Shown here: one piece after another, positions 8,953 through 18,402 of the stretch
Layout of the letters: every line of letters starts with the position of its first letter
How positions within the stretch are numbered: the first letter of the stretch is position 1
Assembly (NCBI RefSeq): GCF_024753205.1
Contig: NZ_JANUGZ010000002.1
Span: 992,001-1,056,000 of the forward strand
DNA: 64,000 nt
Source of the DNA: Massilia aurea
Lineage (GTDB): Bacteria; Pseudomonadota; Gammaproteobacteria; Burkholderiales; Burkholderiaceae_D
Direction of reading: 5' to 3'
Notes under the pieces: model-generated
Databases searched by the model: none
Told to the model about the DNA's origin: nothing
What the model saw: only the letters and a program-made list of their open reading frames with translations
Position numbers and translations under genes: made by a program

Positions 8953-9654
8953 TCACTGTCCACGCCGCTCTTCACGCACGACGCCGTCATCGACGTAGCC
9001 ATCGAGCACGCGGCGCAGCTTCGGCTCGATCTCTTCGAAGCTGCTCACGGTGATGCCCAGGTCGCGCAGCAGGCCGTCGTGCACGCCATACACCCAGCTG
9101 TGGATGGTCAATGGCTGGCCGCGCTCCCACGCATCGCGCACGATGGTGGTGTGGGCCGTGTTCATGACCTGCTCGGCCACGTTCAGTTCGACCAGGCGGT
9201 TGGTGGCGGCGCGGCCGCTCACGTGGCCCAGGTATTTGCCGTGCTTGTCGCGTACGTCGCGCACGTGGCCGAGCCAGTTGTCGGCCAGGCCCACACGCGC
9301 ATCGGTCAGCGCCGCGTGCACGCCCGAGCAGCCGTAGTGGCCGCAGATGATGATGTGCTTGACCTTCAGCACGTCGATGGCGAACTGCAGCACACTCAGA
9401 CAATTCAAATCCGAATGCACGACGACGTTGGCGATATTGCGGTGTACGAACAGTTCGCCCGGCGCCATGCCCAGCAATTCGTTGGCAGGAACGCGGCTGT
9501 CCGAGCAGCCGATCCACAGGTATTCCGGCGCCTGCTGTTCCGACAGCGCCTTGAAGAAGTTCGGGTCCTCGGCCACCATCGTGGCTGCCCACGTCCGGTT
9601 GCGTTCGAACAGCTCTGCCGCGGTCAATCCCTTGGTCTTGTATTTGTCCATCAT
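8953..9654 (-). CDS. can: Beta-class carbonic anhydrase
   Basis: 233 residues. Zinc ligands are visible in IGCSDSRVPANELLG (Cys, Asp) and IICGHYGCSGVHAAL (His, Cys), with the usual spacing of about 55 residues. It interconverts carbon dioxide and bicarbonate in the cytosol. The segment LADNWLGHVRDV is typical of proteobacterial Can. The gene overlaps or abuts the MazG-like gene, so the two are probably one transcript. Two successive ATG codons (9654 and 9651) are possible starts. Confidence 0.92.
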   Translation of the reverse strand: MMDKYKTKGLTAAELFERNRTWAATMVAEDPNFFKALSEQQAPEYLWIGCSDSRVPANELLGMAPGELFVHRNIANVVVHSDLNCLSVLQFAIDVLKVKHIIICGHYGCSGVHAALTDARVGLADNWLGHVRDVRDKHGKYLGHVSGRAATNRLVELNVAEQVMNTAHTTIVRDAWERGQPLTIHSWVYGVHDGLLRDLGITVSSFEEIEPKLRRVLDGYVDDGVVREERRGQ

Positions 9655-9779
9655 GGTTCCTTGTGCTTGTTACCGTCCCAGAAGGGGCGTTGCCAGGCCT
9701 GTTCTGGAGCAGGCTTCAATGGCGGGTAGGTCTCGAAACAGGGGGAGTATAACCGTGTTGGCGGGCCAACCGAACAGGC

Positions 9780-9817
9780 AAAAAAAAACCGCTGAAGGCT
9801 TGGCGCCGTTCAGCGGT
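9780..9817 (-). terminator. Intrinsic terminator after dnaJ
   Basis: On the minus strand ACCGCTGAA pairs with TTCAGCGGT across a 12-base loop and is followed by about nine T residues. It starts nine bases after the dnaJ stop, so it should end the dnaK-dnaJ or dnaJ transcript. Confidence 0.88.
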
Positions 9818-9825
9818 AAGTAGAC

Positions 9826-10953
9826 TTACTCGAAGAAGTCCTTGACCTTGTCCATCCAGCCCTTGCTCTGCGGGCTGTGCTTGGCGCCGCCTTCGATCGT
9901 CAGGCGTTCGAACTCGCGCAGCATGTCCTTCTGCTTGTCAGTCAGCTTGACCGGCGTCTCGACGATCACGTGGCAGAACAGATCGCCCGTGTAGCCCGAA
10001 CGCACGTTCTTGATGCCCTTGCCCTTGAGGCGGAAGGTCTTGCCGGTCTGGGTGCCTTCAGGCACCGTGAACGACACCTTGCCGGTCAGGGTTGGCACTT
10101 CGATTTCGCCGCCCAGGGCCGCTTTCGAGAACGAGATCGGCATTTCGCAGTGCAGGTCGTCGCCTTCGCGCTGGAACACGGTGTGCGGCTTGATGTGGAT
10201 CTCCACATACAGGTCGCCTGCCGGCCCGCCATTCGTACCCGGTTCGCCATTGCCCGACGAGCGGATGCGCATGCCGTTGTCGATACCGGCCGGGATCTTC
10301 ACTTCCAGCGTCTTGTTGCGCTTGATGCGTCCGGCGCCGCCGCAGGCCGCGCACGGCTCGGGGATGATCTTGCCGCTGCCATGGCATTTCGGGCAGGTCT
10401 GCTGGACGCTGAAGAAGCCCTGCTGCATGCGTACCTGGCCGTGACCGGCGCAAGTGGTACAGGTAACAGGCTGGGTGCCCGGCTTGGCGCCGCTGCCGTG
10501 GCAGGTGTCGCACTTGTCCCAGCTCGGCACGCGGATCGTCGTGTCGAAGCCGTGAGCGGCCTGTTCCAGCGTGATCTCGAGGTTGTAGCGCAGGTCGGCG
10601 CCGCGGTACACCTGCGGGCCGGCACTACGGCCGCCACGGCCACCGCCAAAGATGTCGCCGAAGATGTCGCCGAACGCATCGCCGAAACCACCGGCGCCGC
10701 CGCCCATGCCGCCCATACCGCTGTTCGGATCGACGCCAGCGTGACCGTAACGGTCATACGCTTCGCGCTTCTCCGGGTTGGTCAGCATCTCGTAGGCCTC
10801 TTTGACCTCCTTGAACTTCTCTTCCGCTTCCTTGTTGTCCGGATTGCGGTCAGGGTGGAACTTCATCGCAAGCTTGCGATAAGACTTCTTGATCTCGTCT
10901 TCCGACGCACCCTTTGCGACCCCAAGGATCTCGTAAAAATCACGCTTCGCCAT
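9826..10953 (-). CDS. dnaJ: Chaperone protein DnaJ (Hsp40)
   Basis: 375 residues starting [12 protein letters not shown]. The J domain (about 1-70) contains the HPD tripeptide in [11 protein letters not shown], then a Gly/Phe-rich linker ([15 protein letters not shown]), four CxxCxGxG zinc repeats ([37 protein letters not shown]) and the C-terminal substrate-binding domain. It delivers clients to DnaK and stimulates its ATPase. It follows dnaK on the same strand, separated by a strong terminator. Start ATG 10953 chosen over an upstream in-frame ATG at 10962 by family N terminus. Confidence 0.97.
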   Translation of the reverse strand: MAKRDFYEILGVAKGASEDEIKKSYRKLAMKFHPDRNPDNKEAEEKFKEVKEAYEMLTNPEKREAYDRYGHAGVDPNSGMGGMGGGAGGFGDAFGDIFGDIFGGGRGGRSAGPQVYRGADLRYNLEITLEQAAHGFDTTIRVPSWDKCDTCHGSGAKPGTQPVTCTTCAGHGQVRMQQGFFSVQQTCPKCHGSGKIIPEPCAACGGAGRIKRNKTLEVKIPAGIDNGMRIRSSGNGEPGTNGGPAGDLYVEIHIKPHTVFQREGDDLHCEMPISFSKAALGGEIEVPTLTGKVSFTVPEGTQTGKTFRLKGKGIKNVRSGYTGDLFCHVIVETPVKLTDKQKDMLREFERLTIEGGAKHSPQSKGWMDKVKDFFE

Positions 10954-10982
10954 GGTCGGCACCTAAATGAATTCTTTAAACC

Positions 10983-11021
10983 AAAAAAACCGAGCCGAGT
11001 ACCTGAAAGGTGTCGGCTCGG
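10983..11021 (-). terminator. Intrinsic terminator between dnaK and dnaJ
   Basis: On the minus strand CCGAGCCGA pairs with TCGGCTCGG over a 14-base loop, followed by seven T residues. It lies 40 bases after the dnaK stop, so only readthrough or a separate promoter would serve dnaJ. This fits higher DnaK than DnaJ output. Confidence 0.88.
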
Positions 11022-11027
11022 CCTGTA

Positions 11028-11050
11028 CGCGAAGGCATCAAGCCTTCGCG
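11028..11050. repeat. Second hairpin just after dnaK
   Basis: CGCGAAGGC, five-base loop, GCCTTCGCG: a perfect nine-base-pair stem between the dnaK stop and the terminator at 10983-11021, without a T-tract. It may stabilise the dnaK mRNA 3' end or form a processing site; this is inference. Confidence 0.5.
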
Positions 11051-11060
11051 CCGGAGACGC

Positions 11061-13013
11061 TTACTTCGCGTCTTTCACTTCCTTGAAGTCGGCGTCGACA
11101 ACGTCGTCGTCCTGCTTGCCCGACTGCTCGCCACCGGCTGCACCGGCGCCAGGGCCACCGGCCGCGCCAGCACCACCAGCCTGCTGCGCCTGCATGTCGG
11201 CGTACATCTTCTCGCCCAGCTTCTGCGACGCGCTCGACAGTGCTGCAGTCTTGGCATCGATGTCCGCCTTGTCGCCGCTCTTGATCGCGCCTTCGAGGTC
11301 GGTGATTGCCGCTTCGATCTGCTCTTTCTCACCGGCTTCCAGCTTGTCGCCGTATTCGGTCAGCGATTTGCGGGTCGAGTGCACCAGAGCGTCGCCCTGG
11401 TTGCGCGCTTCCGCCATTTCCTTGACCTTCTTGTCTTCTTCGGCGTTCAGCTCGGCGTCCTTGACCATCTTCTGGATTTCTTCTTCCGTCAGACCCGAGT
11501 TCGCCTTGACGGTGATCTTGTTCTCTTTGCCGGTGGCCTTGTCTTTCGCGCCGACGTGCAGAATGCCGTTGGCGTCGATGTCGAAGGTCACTTCGATCTG
11601 TGGCGTGCCACGCGATGCTGGCGGGATGCCTTCCAGGTTGAACTCGCCCAGGCCCTTGTTACCGGCCGCGATTTCACGCTCACCCTGGAACACCTTGATG
11701 GTCACGGCCGGCTGGTTGTCGTCGGCAGTCGAGAACACCTGCGAGAACTTGGTCGGGATCGTGGTGTTCTTGTGGATCATCTTGGTCATCACGCCGCCCA
11801 GGGTTTCGATACCCAGCGACAGTGGCGTCACGTCCAGCAGCAGCAGATCCTTGCGCTCGCCCGACAGGACCGAACCCTGGATCGCAGCGCCGACAGCGAC
11901 GGCTTCGTCCGGATTGACGTCCTTGCGTGCTTCCTTGCCGAAGAATTCTTTCACCTTCTCCTGCACCTTCGGCATACGGGTCATACCGCCGACCAGGATG
12001 ATGTCGTCGATGTCCGAAACCTTGACGCCGGCATCCTTGATGGCCATGCGGCATGGCTCGATCGTCTTGATGATCAGCTCTTCCACCAGCGACTCGAGCT
12101 TGGCGCGGGTCATCTTCAGGTTCAGGTGGACCGGCGCGCCGTTCGCCATGGCGATGTACGGCTCGTTGATTTCGGTCTGCTGCGACGACGACAGTTCGAT
12201 CTTTGCGCGCTCGGCCGAGGCCTTGATGCGCTGCAGGGCGATCGCGTCTTTCGACAGGTCGAGGCCGTTGATCTTCTTGAACTCGTCGATGATGTAATCG
12301 ATGATGCGCTGGTCGAAGTCTTCGCCGCCCAGGAAGGTGTCGCCGTTGGTCGACAGCACTTCGAACTGCTTTTCGCCATCGACGTCAGCGATTTCGATGA
12401 TCGAGACGTCGAACGTGCCGCCGCCCAGGTCATACACGGCGATCTTGCGGTCGCCCTTGTCGGTCTTGTCCAGGCCGAATGCCAGTGCGGCAGCGGTTGG
12501 CTCGTTGATGATGCGCTTGACGTCCAGGCCCGCGATACGGCCGGCATCCTTGGTTGCCTGGCGCTGCGAGTCATTGAAGTACGCCGGCACGGTGATGACC
12601 GCTTCGGTGACTTCTTCGCCCAGGTAGTCCTCGGCGGTCTTCTTCATTTTGCGCAGCACTTCAGCCGAGATCTGCTGGGCAGCCAGTTTCTTGTCGCGCA
12701 CGCCAACCCATGCGTCGCCGTTGTCGGCCTTGACGATGGCATATGGCATCAGCGAGATGTCTTTTTGTACTTCTTTTTCATCGAACTTGCGGCCGATGAG
12801 ACGCTTGACGGCGAACAGCGTGTTCTTCGGGTTGGTCACTGCCTGGCGCTTGGCCGGCGCGCCGACGAGGATCTCGCCGTCTTCCTGGTAAGCGATGATC
12901 GATGGCGTGGTACGCGCGCCTTCGGCGTTCTCGATCACTTTTGGCTGACCGTTTTCCATGATGGCCACGCACGAGTTCGTGGTGCCAAGGTCGATACCGA
13001 TAATTCTGCCCAT
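11061..13013 (-). CDS. dnaK: Chaperone protein DnaK (Hsp70)
   Basis: 650 residues. The ATPase domain opens [19 protein letters not shown] (phosphate 1 loop), with [16 protein letters not shown] and [13 protein letters not shown] (Hsp70 signatures 2 and 3). The substrate-binding domain begins around residue 390, after the linker [19 protein letters not shown], and the C terminus is the usual Gly/Ala-rich tail ending in an acidic stretch. It is the central ATP-dependent folding chaperone. A sigma-32-type promoter lies just upstream, and grpE is the next gene upstream. Confidence 0.98.
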   Translation of the reverse strand: MGRIIGIDLGTTNSCVAIMENGQPKVIENAEGARTTPSIIAYQEDGEILVGAPAKRQAVTNPKNTLFAVKRLIGRKFDEKEVQKDISLMPYAIVKADNGDAWVGVRDKKLAAQQISAEVLRKMKKTAEDYLGEEVTEAVITVPAYFNDSQRQATKDAGRIAGLDVKRIINEPTAAALAFGLDKTDKGDRKIAVYDLGGGTFDVSIIEIADVDGEKQFEVLSTNGDTFLGGEDFDQRIIDYIIDEFKKINGLDLSKDAIALQRIKASAERAKIELSSSQQTEINEPYIAMANGAPVHLNLKMTRAKLESLVEELIIKTIEPCRMAIKDAGVKVSDIDDIILVGGMTRMPKVQEKVKEFFGKEARKDVNPDEAVAVGAAIQGSVLSGERKDLLLLDVTPLSLGIETLGGVMTKMIHKNTTIPTKFSQVFSTADDNQPAVTIKVFQGEREIAAGNKGLGEFNLEGIPPASRGTPQIEVTFDIDANGILHVGAKDKATGKENKITVKANSGLTEEEIQKMVKDAELNAEEDKKVKEMAEARNQGDALVHSTRKSLTEYGDKLEAGEKEQIEAAITDLEGAIKSGDKADIDAKTAALSSASQKLGEKMYADMQAQQAGGAGAAGGPGAGAAGGEQSGKQDDDVVDADFKEVKDAK

Positions 13014-13053
13014 GATGTATTCCTTTTTATATGCTGAGTTTCTGATGGATTCA

Positions 13054-13081
13054 ATATTGGGAAAAACGGCGTGCTTTCAAG
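13054..13081 (-). promoter_or_regulatory. Sigma-32-type heat-shock promoter for dnaK
   Basis: On the minus strand CTTGAAA (13081-13075), a 13-base spacer, then CCCAATAT (13061-13054). The sigma-32 consensus is CTTGAAA, 11-16 bases, CCCCATNT, so the -35 is perfect and the -10 differs mainly at one C. The dnaK start is 41 bases downstream. No CIRCE inverted repeat is visible. Confidence 0.78.
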
Positions 13082-13106
13082 AGCATTACGCGGCACGCGG
13101 CCATTC

Positions 13107-13670
13107 TTATTTTGGTGCTGCTGCCGTCACGATGGCTGGCCGCAGCAGGCGGTCGGCGATCATGTAACCCTTTTGCAGCACGGTGACCACGGTATTGGCT
13201 TCCTGCTCCGCCGGCACCACGGCAACGGCCTGGTGCTTGTTCGGATCCAGCTTGTCGCCCACTTGCGGCAGCACCTCGACCAGGCGGTTCTTTTCGAACG
13301 CGCTGGTGAGCTGCTTGAGCGTCATCTCGACGCCTTCCTTGATCGATTCGACCGTCGGCGCTTCGACCTTCAGTGCCATCTCCAGGCTGTCGCGCACCGG
13401 CACCATGGCCTCGGCGAAGCTTTCGATCGCAAATTTGTGGGCCTTGCTGACGTCTTCCTGGGCGCGGCGGCGGATGTTTTCCGCGTCGGCCTTGGCGCGC
13501 ATGAAGGCGTCGTGCATCTCGGCCAGCTTGGCTTCGGTGGCGCTCAGTTGTTCTTCGAGGCCCGGCGTACCCGCCTGCGCGGCGCCAGCGGTAGCACCAT
13601 CGTTGATGTCAGCGCCAGGCGCCTGTACATCCTGCTCGTTGCTCATCTCTTTGTTTTCTTGGTCTTGCAT
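13107..13670 (-). CDS. grpE: Nucleotide exchange factor GrpE
   Basis: 187 residues from ATG 13670 ([15 protein letters not shown]), preceded by AGGAG; a longer reading frame to 13730 would run into the promoter. The N-terminal third is acidic and disordered; a long coiled-coil follows ([40 protein letters not shown]), then the beta domain with [20 protein letters not shown] and [15 protein letters not shown]. GrpE releases ADP from DnaK. It has its own sigma-32-type promoter upstream, so grpE and dnaK are both heat-shock driven. Confidence 0.94.
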   Translation of the reverse strand: MQDQENKEMSNEQDVQAPGADINDGATAGAAQAGTPGLEEQLSATEAKLAEMHDAFMRAKADAENIRRRAQEDVSKAHKFAIESFAEAMVPVRDSLEMALKVEAPTVESIKEGVEMTLKQLTSAFEKNRLVEVLPQVGDKLDPNKHQAVAVVPAEQEANTVVTVLQKGYMIADRLLRPAIVTAAAPK

Positions 13671-13738
13671 CGGAAAAACTCCTGGAATCAAGGACTTGGC
13701 TGATTTAAAAACGTATCCTGATTGATACACAGCGCACC

Positions 13739-13766
13739 AGATGGGGCGATCTCCTACAATTACAAG
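13739..13766 (-). promoter_or_regulatory. Sigma-32-type heat-shock promoter for grpE
   Basis: On the minus strand CTTGTAA (13766-13760), 13-base spacer, then CCCCATCT (13746-13739). The -10 is a full match to CCCCATNT and the -35 differs from CTTGAAA at one base. The grpE ATG is 69 bases downstream. The spacing is identical to that of the dnaK promoter. Confidence 0.8.
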
Positions 13767-13866
13767 GGGAATTGCAGGAAAGCCATCTGAAATTCAGGCA
13801 AATGCGGCCCTGCAGCGCCAACAACCCGCTATTTTAGCAGGTTGTCAACAGGCAAGTCGGTATGAA

Positions 13867-14976
13867 CTAGTTGGGAGCGCCGAGGCTCTTGGCGCGCGCG
13901 GCGCCACGTTCGGCATCGATGCGGCGCGCTTCGCGCTGCGCCGGCGTGAGGATGGTCGGCCAGCCGATCAGGTGCTGCTCGGCGATTTCGGCCAGGCCAC
14001 GAATCCAGGCTGGCGATGCGTTCAGGCACGGGATGTAATGAAACTCCTTGCCGCCGGCCGCTTCGAAATCATGGCGCACTTCCATCGAGATTTCTTCCAG
14101 GGTTTCCAGGCAGTCGCTGGTAAAGCCCGGGCAAATCATGTCGATGCGCTCGAGGCCATCGCGCGCCAGTTGCGCGACGGTCGGCGCGGTGTACGGCTGC
14201 AGCCACTCGGCCTTGCCGAAGCGCGACTGGAACGTGACCATGTACTCGTCCTGCGACAGGTCGAGCGCGGTCGCCAGGAGGCGCGCGGTCTTGTAGCACT
14301 CGCAGTGATACTGGTCGCCCAGCAGCAGGGTACGCTTGGGCACGCCGTGAAAACTCATCACCAGCTTCTGGCCGCGGCCATGGTTGTCCCAGTGCGCCAG
14401 CACGTTGTCGCGCAGCGCGTGGATATAGCCTTCGTGGTCGTGGTAGTGCTTTACCAAGCGCAGCTCGGGGATGTTGCGCACCTTCGCATAGTGCTGGAAC
14501 ACGGCATCCCAGATCGAGGCGGTGGTGGTGCCGGAATATTGCGGGTAGGCGGGCAGCACGACGATGCGGTCGACGCCCTCCTCTTTCAGGCGATCAAGCA
14601 CCTCGGGCATCGATGGCGAGCCGTAGCGCATTGCCATCGCCACGCTCACGTCTTCGTGGCCGCGCTCGGTCAGCATCGCTTGCAGGCGCGTCGCCTGCAG
14701 GGCCGTGTTCACGCGCAGGGGCGAACCGTCGCGGGTCCAGATCGTGCGGTATTTCGCGGCCGACTGGCCCGAGCGGAAAGGCAGAATGATCAGGTGCAGG
14801 ATGCACCACCAGACCAGGCGCGGCACCTCGACCACGCGCGGATCGGACAGGAACTGCTTCAAATAGCTGCGCACCTTGCCACGCGTGGGCTCGTCAGGTG
14901 TGCCGAGATTAACCAGCAGGACTGCGCTGCGCGGGATGGTACCGTGGGTGTAAGGCGGTTCAGGGCGAAATGACAT
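13867..14976 (-). CDS. hemH: Ferrochelatase
   Basis: 369 residues from ATG 14976 (MSFRPEPPYTHGT). Recognisable segments are AVLLVNLGTPDEPTRGKVRSYLKQFLSD, VLPAYPQYSGTTTASIWDAV, the catalytic-region MSFHGVPKRTLLLGDQYHCEC and the conserved Glu/His block CPGFTSDCLETLEEI. It inserts Fe2+ into protoporphyrin IX at the inner membrane, the last step of haem b synthesis. An in-frame ATG at 15006 is possible but unlike family starts. hemJ at 57.9 kb would supply the preceding step in the same pathway. Confidence 0.95.
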   Translation of the reverse strand: MSFRPEPPYTHGTIPRSAVLLVNLGTPDEPTRGKVRSYLKQFLSDPRVVEVPRLVWWCILHLIILPFRSGQSAAKYRTIWTRDGSPLRVNTALQATRLQAMLTERGHEDVSVAMAMRYGSPSMPEVLDRLKEEGVDRIVVLPAYPQYSGTTTASIWDAVFQHYAKVRNIPELRLVKHYHDHEGYIHALRDNVLAHWDNHGRGQKLVMSFHGVPKRTLLLGDQYHCECYKTARLLATALDLSQDEYMVTFQSRFGKAEWLQPYTAPTVAQLARDGLERIDMICPGFTSDCLETLEEISMEVRHDFEAAGGKEFHYIPCLNASPAWIRGLAEIAEQHLIGWPTILTPAQREARRIDAERGAARAKSLGAPN

Positions 14977-15062
14977 GGAGGCGTAGTGAGGACAGGATCT
15001 GGCCATTATAAGTCTGGCATGTCCTGCCCGCAGGACCCAACAGCGGGTCAGCGCGCTTTGGG

Positions 15063-15098
15063 TTGCCGGTCCGTGGTGTTCGAGCCACGGACCGGCAA
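15063..15098. terminator. Perfect 14-bp hairpin downstream of ohr
   Basis: TTGCCGGTCCGTGG (15063-15076) pairs perfectly with CCACGGACCGGCAA (15085-15098) around an eight-base loop. It starts 26 bases past the ohr stop. There is no T-tract on the minus strand, so it is either a factor-assisted terminator or an mRNA 3' stabiliser. Confidence 0.6.
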
Positions 15099-15123
15099 GG
15101 CTAGCGCGAGGTCAGGATCAGAA

Positions 15124-15552
15124 TCAGGTGCTCACGTGCAGGCGCACGTCGATGTTGTTGCGAGTGGCGTTCGAGTACGGGCACACGATGTGGGCCTTGT
15201 CCACCAGCTCCTGCAACTGGGCCTGGTCCATGCCCGGGCCCTTGATGGACAGGTCGACTTCGATGCCAAAGCCGGTCGGGATCTGGCCGATGCCGACGTC
15301 GCCGGTGATGGTCAGGTCGGCCGGCAGCGTGACCTTGGCCTGGCCCGCGACAAATTTCAGCGCGCCCAGGAAGCAAGCCGAGTAACCGGCTGCAAACAGC
15401 TGCTCGGGATTGGTGCCCGCGCCGCCACCGCCGCCCAGTTCCTTCGGCGTGGACAGGGTCACGTCCAGTGCGCCATCCGAACTTTTCGACGTGCCTTCAC
15501 GGCCGCCTTGCGACGTGGCTTGTGCGCGATACAGGACTTTTTCGATGCTCAT
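15124..15552 (-). CDS. ohr: Organic hydroperoxide resistance protein (Ohr)
   Basis: 142 residues of the Ohr/OsmC fold. The first redox Cys is in [14 protein letters not shown] (about residue 60) and the second in [15 protein letters not shown] near the C terminus; the last segment is the usual Ohr signature. Ohr reduces organic peroxides with lipoylated partner proteins in the cytosol. No OhrR regulator is adjacent. A second OsmC-fold protein is at 19777. Confidence 0.93.
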   Translation of the reverse strand: MSIEKVLYRAQATSQGGREGTSKSSDGALDVTLSTPKELGGGGGAGTNPEQLFAAGYSACFLGALKFVAGQAKVTLPADLTITGDVGIGQIPTGFGIEVDLSIKGPGMDQAQLQELVDKAHIVCPYSNATRNNIDVRLHVST

Positions 15553-15628
15553 GCGAGTTCCTTCCGGAGTGGTTGATGGGGGTGTTTACTGTGCCACAAA
15601 AACACCCGGGGCCCGCGCATGCAAGCCA

Positions 15629-17293
15629 TCACGACGCCAGCAACTCCCTTGCATGCTTGCGCGTGGTCTCAGTAATCTCGATGCCGCCCAGCATGCGCGC
15701 CACTTCCTCGACCCGCGCGCGCTTGTCGAGCACGTCGATGCGCGAGACCGTGCGGCCGGCGTCGGTCGTGCCCTTGGCCACCTGGAAGTGCTGGTTCGCC
15801 TGGCTGGCCACCTGCGGCAAGTGCGTCACGCACAGCACCTGGCGTTGCTGGCCCAGGCGCTTGAGCAGGCGCCCCACCACCTCGGCCACGCCGCCGCCGA
15901 TGCCGGTGTCGACTTCGTCAAAAATCAGCGTCGGCACCGTCGTCGCATTCGACGTGATGACCGAGATCGCCAGCGAGATGCGCGCCAGCTCGCCGCCCGA
16001 GGCGACCTTGGCCAGCGCGCGCGGCACGACGCCCGCGTGGCCAGCCACCAGAAATTCAATGTGCTCCAGGCCATGCGCGCCCGGCTCGCCGCGGTTCAGG
16101 CCGATGGCGAAGCTGCCGCCGCTCATGCTCAGCTCTTGCATCGCCGCCGTGACCTGCGTGCCCAGCTCCTGCGCCGCTGCCGCGCGCCGCACTGACAGGC
16201 GCCCGGCTACGTCCATGTACGCCGCTTCGGCCTTTTCTTCCTGCTTGCGCAGGCCGTCGATGTCGGTGGCGTCGGCTAATTGACGCAGCTTGGTGGCCAG
16301 CAGCGCGTGTTCGTCCGGCAGTTCTTCGGGCGTGACGCGGTACTTGCGCGCGGCCGTGTGCAGCGCTTCCATGCGCGCGTCGACTTCGCGCAGGCGCGCC
16401 GGGTCGAGCTCGACCTTGTCGATATACGTGTTCAGTTCGGACACCGCTTCCTGCAGCTGGATGCGCGCCGGCTCCATGCAGTCGAGCACCGACTGCAGCT
16501 GCGTATCGACGTCGACCAGCTTGCCCAGCTTGGCGTTGAGCGCCGACAGTTGCGACAGGATCGGATGGTCGGATTCGGAGATGGCCGCCAGCGCTTCCTG
16601 CGCGCCTTCGAGCAGCGTGGCGGCATGCGACAGGCGGCTGTGCTCGTTGCCGATGTCGAGCCACTCGCCGGCCTTCGGGGCCAGCTTGTCGAGTTCGGCC
16701 ACTTGCCACTCGAGGCGCTCGCGCTCGATCAGCACGTTCTTGGCATCGGCTTCGTATTCTTCGCGCTGGCGCACCAGTGCGCGCCAGGTGCGCCAGGCTT
16801 GCGACACTTCCTGCGCTTCGATACGCGCAGCCGGATCGCGCACGCCGATCTGGTTGTCGAGCAGCGCGCGCTGGGCGTCGGGCTTGAGCAGGCTCTGGTG
16901 CGCGTGCTGACCATGGATGTCGACCAGCAGGTCGCCCAGCTCGCGCAGTTGCGCCGCCGTGGCCGCAACGCCGTTGATATAGCCCTTGGAGCGGCCGGCG
17001 TTGTCGATCACGCGGCGCAGCAGCGCCCCGCCCTCGTCGGCGCTGAACTCGTGTTCGGCCAGCCAGACACGCGCCACTTCGGTCGGTGCGAAATCAGCGG
17101 TGATGTCGGCTTTGGCAGCGCCTTCGCGCACCATGCTGGCGTCGCCGCGGCCGCCCAGCGCCAGCTGCAGCGCATCGATCAGGATCGACTTGCCGGCGCC
17201 GGTTTCGCCGGTGAACACCGAGAAGCCGTTCGAGAATTCCAGTTCGATGGCGTCGACGATGACGAAGTCGCGGATGGTAAGTGTGCGCAGCAT
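15629..17293 (-). CDS. recN: DNA repair protein RecN (SMC-like ATPase)
   Basis: 554 residues, normal length. Walker A FTGETGAGKSILIDALQLALGG lies at the N terminus, followed by coiled-coil arms rich in Glu/Arg (EVSQAWRTWRALVRQREEYE; KQEEKAEAAYMDVAGRL), and the C terminus has the ABC signature VASGGELARISLAI and Walker B TLIFDEVDTGIGG. RecN works with RecA in double-strand break repair. It lies 76 bp downstream of nadK on the same strand, and the LexA box ahead of nadK would make this an SOS-controlled unit, as recN is in many bacteria. Confidence 0.96.
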   Translation of the reverse strand: MLRTLTIRDFVIVDAIELEFSNGFSVFTGETGAGKSILIDALQLALGGRGDASMVREGAAKADITADFAPTEVARVWLAEHEFSADEGGALLRRVIDNAGRSKGYINGVAATAAQLRELGDLLVDIHGQHAHQSLLKPDAQRALLDNQIGVRDPAARIEAQEVSQAWRTWRALVRQREEYEADAKNVLIERERLEWQVAELDKLAPKAGEWLDIGNEHSRLSHAATLLEGAQEALAAISESDHPILSQLSALNAKLGKLVDVDTQLQSVLDCMEPARIQLQEAVSELNTYIDKVELDPARLREVDARMEALHTAARKYRVTPEELPDEHALLATKLRQLADATDIDGLRKQEEKAEAAYMDVAGRLSVRRAAAAQELGTQVTAAMQELSMSGGSFAIGLNRGEPGAHGLEHIEFLVAGHAGVVPRALAKVASGGELARISLAISVITSNATTVPTLIFDEVDTGIGGGVAEVVGRLLKRLGQQRQVLCVTHLPQVASQANQHFQVAKGTTDAGRTVSRIDVLDKRARVEEVARMLGGIEITETTRKHARELLAS

Positions 17294-17369
17294 GAAAAAT
17301 CGGGTCTCCGGCGGTTAGGGCGATTCTTTGGCGATTCTGTAGCAAATGCGGGCGGCTGCGATGGATAGC

Positions 17370-18272
17370 TTACTTGAGCCTGCCGTCGTTGGTGGGGTAC
17401 TCGTTCCAGTGCAGCTTCTGGCGCAGCGTGTGGTAGTAGCTCCAGTCGAGTGGATGCAGGAACGTGATCGTGTGCGGCGAGCGCGAGATCACGATCTGGT
17501 CGCCCAGTTGCAGGCTCGTGAAGGTCTGCATGTCGAAGTTCACGCTGATGTCGCGCCCGCTGACCAGCTCGACGACGATCTCGCTCGTGTCGGGCACCAC
17601 GATCGGCCGGTTCGACAGCGCATGCGGCGCGATCGGCACCAGCACCGTGCCGCCCAGACTCGGATGCAGCAATGGCCCGCCGGCCGACAGCGCGTACGCC
17701 GTCGAGCCGGTGGGCGTGGAGACGATCAGGCCGTCCGAGCGCTGGTTGTACATGAATTGACCGTCGACGCTCAGTTTGAGTTCAACCATGCCGGCGCCGG
17801 TGCCGCGCGCCACGACCACGTCGTTGACGGCCACGCTGGAAAAGATCAGCACGCCGTCGCGCATCACGCGTGCCTCGAGCAGCGTGCGCTCTTCGCGCCG
17901 CGCGCGGCCTTCCAGGATGTTGCTCAGTTGGGGCAGCATGTCGTCCAGCGCGATGTCGGTGATGAAGCCCAGGCGCCCCAGGTTGATGCCGATGAGGGCG
18001 ATAGCGTATTCGGCCAGCTGGCGCGCAATGCCGAGCATGGTGCCGTCGCCACCGAGGACAATGCCGATCTGCGCCTGGTCGCCGATCTCGGCCACGGTCA
18101 TCGATTCGAGATTGTCGAGCGCGAGATTGGCTGCGGTATCGGCCTCGAACACGACGCGGTAGCCGGCCCCGGCCAGGAAATCACGGATGCGGCTGACCGG
18201 CTCTTCGACGCCTGGCGTGTTATGCCGCACCACGAGCGCGATGATCTGTTGCGGTTGGGGCGAAGCGGGCAT
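17370..18272 (-). CDS. nadK: NAD kinase
   Basis: 300 residues. The GGDG motif is in [14 protein letters not shown], with the downstream LGFITDI and the NAD-site segment [37 protein letters not shown]. It phosphorylates NAD to NADP in the cytosol. Gene order nadK-recN is common in betaproteobacteria, where hrcA often precedes nadK; here there is no hrcA and instead a DUF3667 gene lies upstream. A LexA box with an overlapping -10 lies about 85 bp upstream. Confidence 0.95.
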   Translation of the reverse strand: MPASPQPQQIIALVVRHNTPGVEEPVSRIRDFLAGAGYRVVFEADTAANLALDNLESMTVAEIGDQAQIGIVLGGDGTMLGIARQLAEYAIALIGINLGRLGFITDIALDDMLPQLSNILEGRARREERTLLEARVMRDGVLIFSSVAVNDVVVARGTGAGMVELKLSVDGQFMYNQRSDGLIVSTPTGSTAYALSAGGPLLHPSLGGTVLVPIAPHALSNRPIVVPDTSEIVVELVSGRDISVNFDMQTFTSLQLGDQIVISRSPHTITFLHPLDWSYYHTLRQKLHWNEYPTNDGRLK

Positions 18273-18356
18273 AGCGATCTCGGCAGTAGTAGGTTAACAA
18301 CACGCTGGAGATTAACCGATAATTCCTGCGGCTGCCATAGCAGCGCTCGGCAAACA

Positions 18357-18376
18357 CTGTACAGATGCACAGTATA
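18357..18376 (-). promoter_or_regulatory. LexA (SOS) box with overlapping -10 ahead of nadK-recN
   Basis: CTGTACAGATGCACAG at 18357-18372 fits CTGT-N8-ACAG. On the minus strand the box is overlapped by TATACT (18376-18371), a good -10 sequence, so LexA would block RNA polymerase directly. nadK begins 85 bases downstream, then recN. The same layout recurs at 37595-37614 and 48977-48996. Confidence 0.7.
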
Positions 18377-18402
18377 CCGGTCGCCGCCCCGGTCCCGCAA
18401 GT

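Noticed and set aside
9877..13037. Long plus-strand frames opposite dnaJ and dnaK (about 800 and 675 codons)
   Set aside because: Antisense shadows of GC-rich chaperone genes, with no domain or ribosome binding site.
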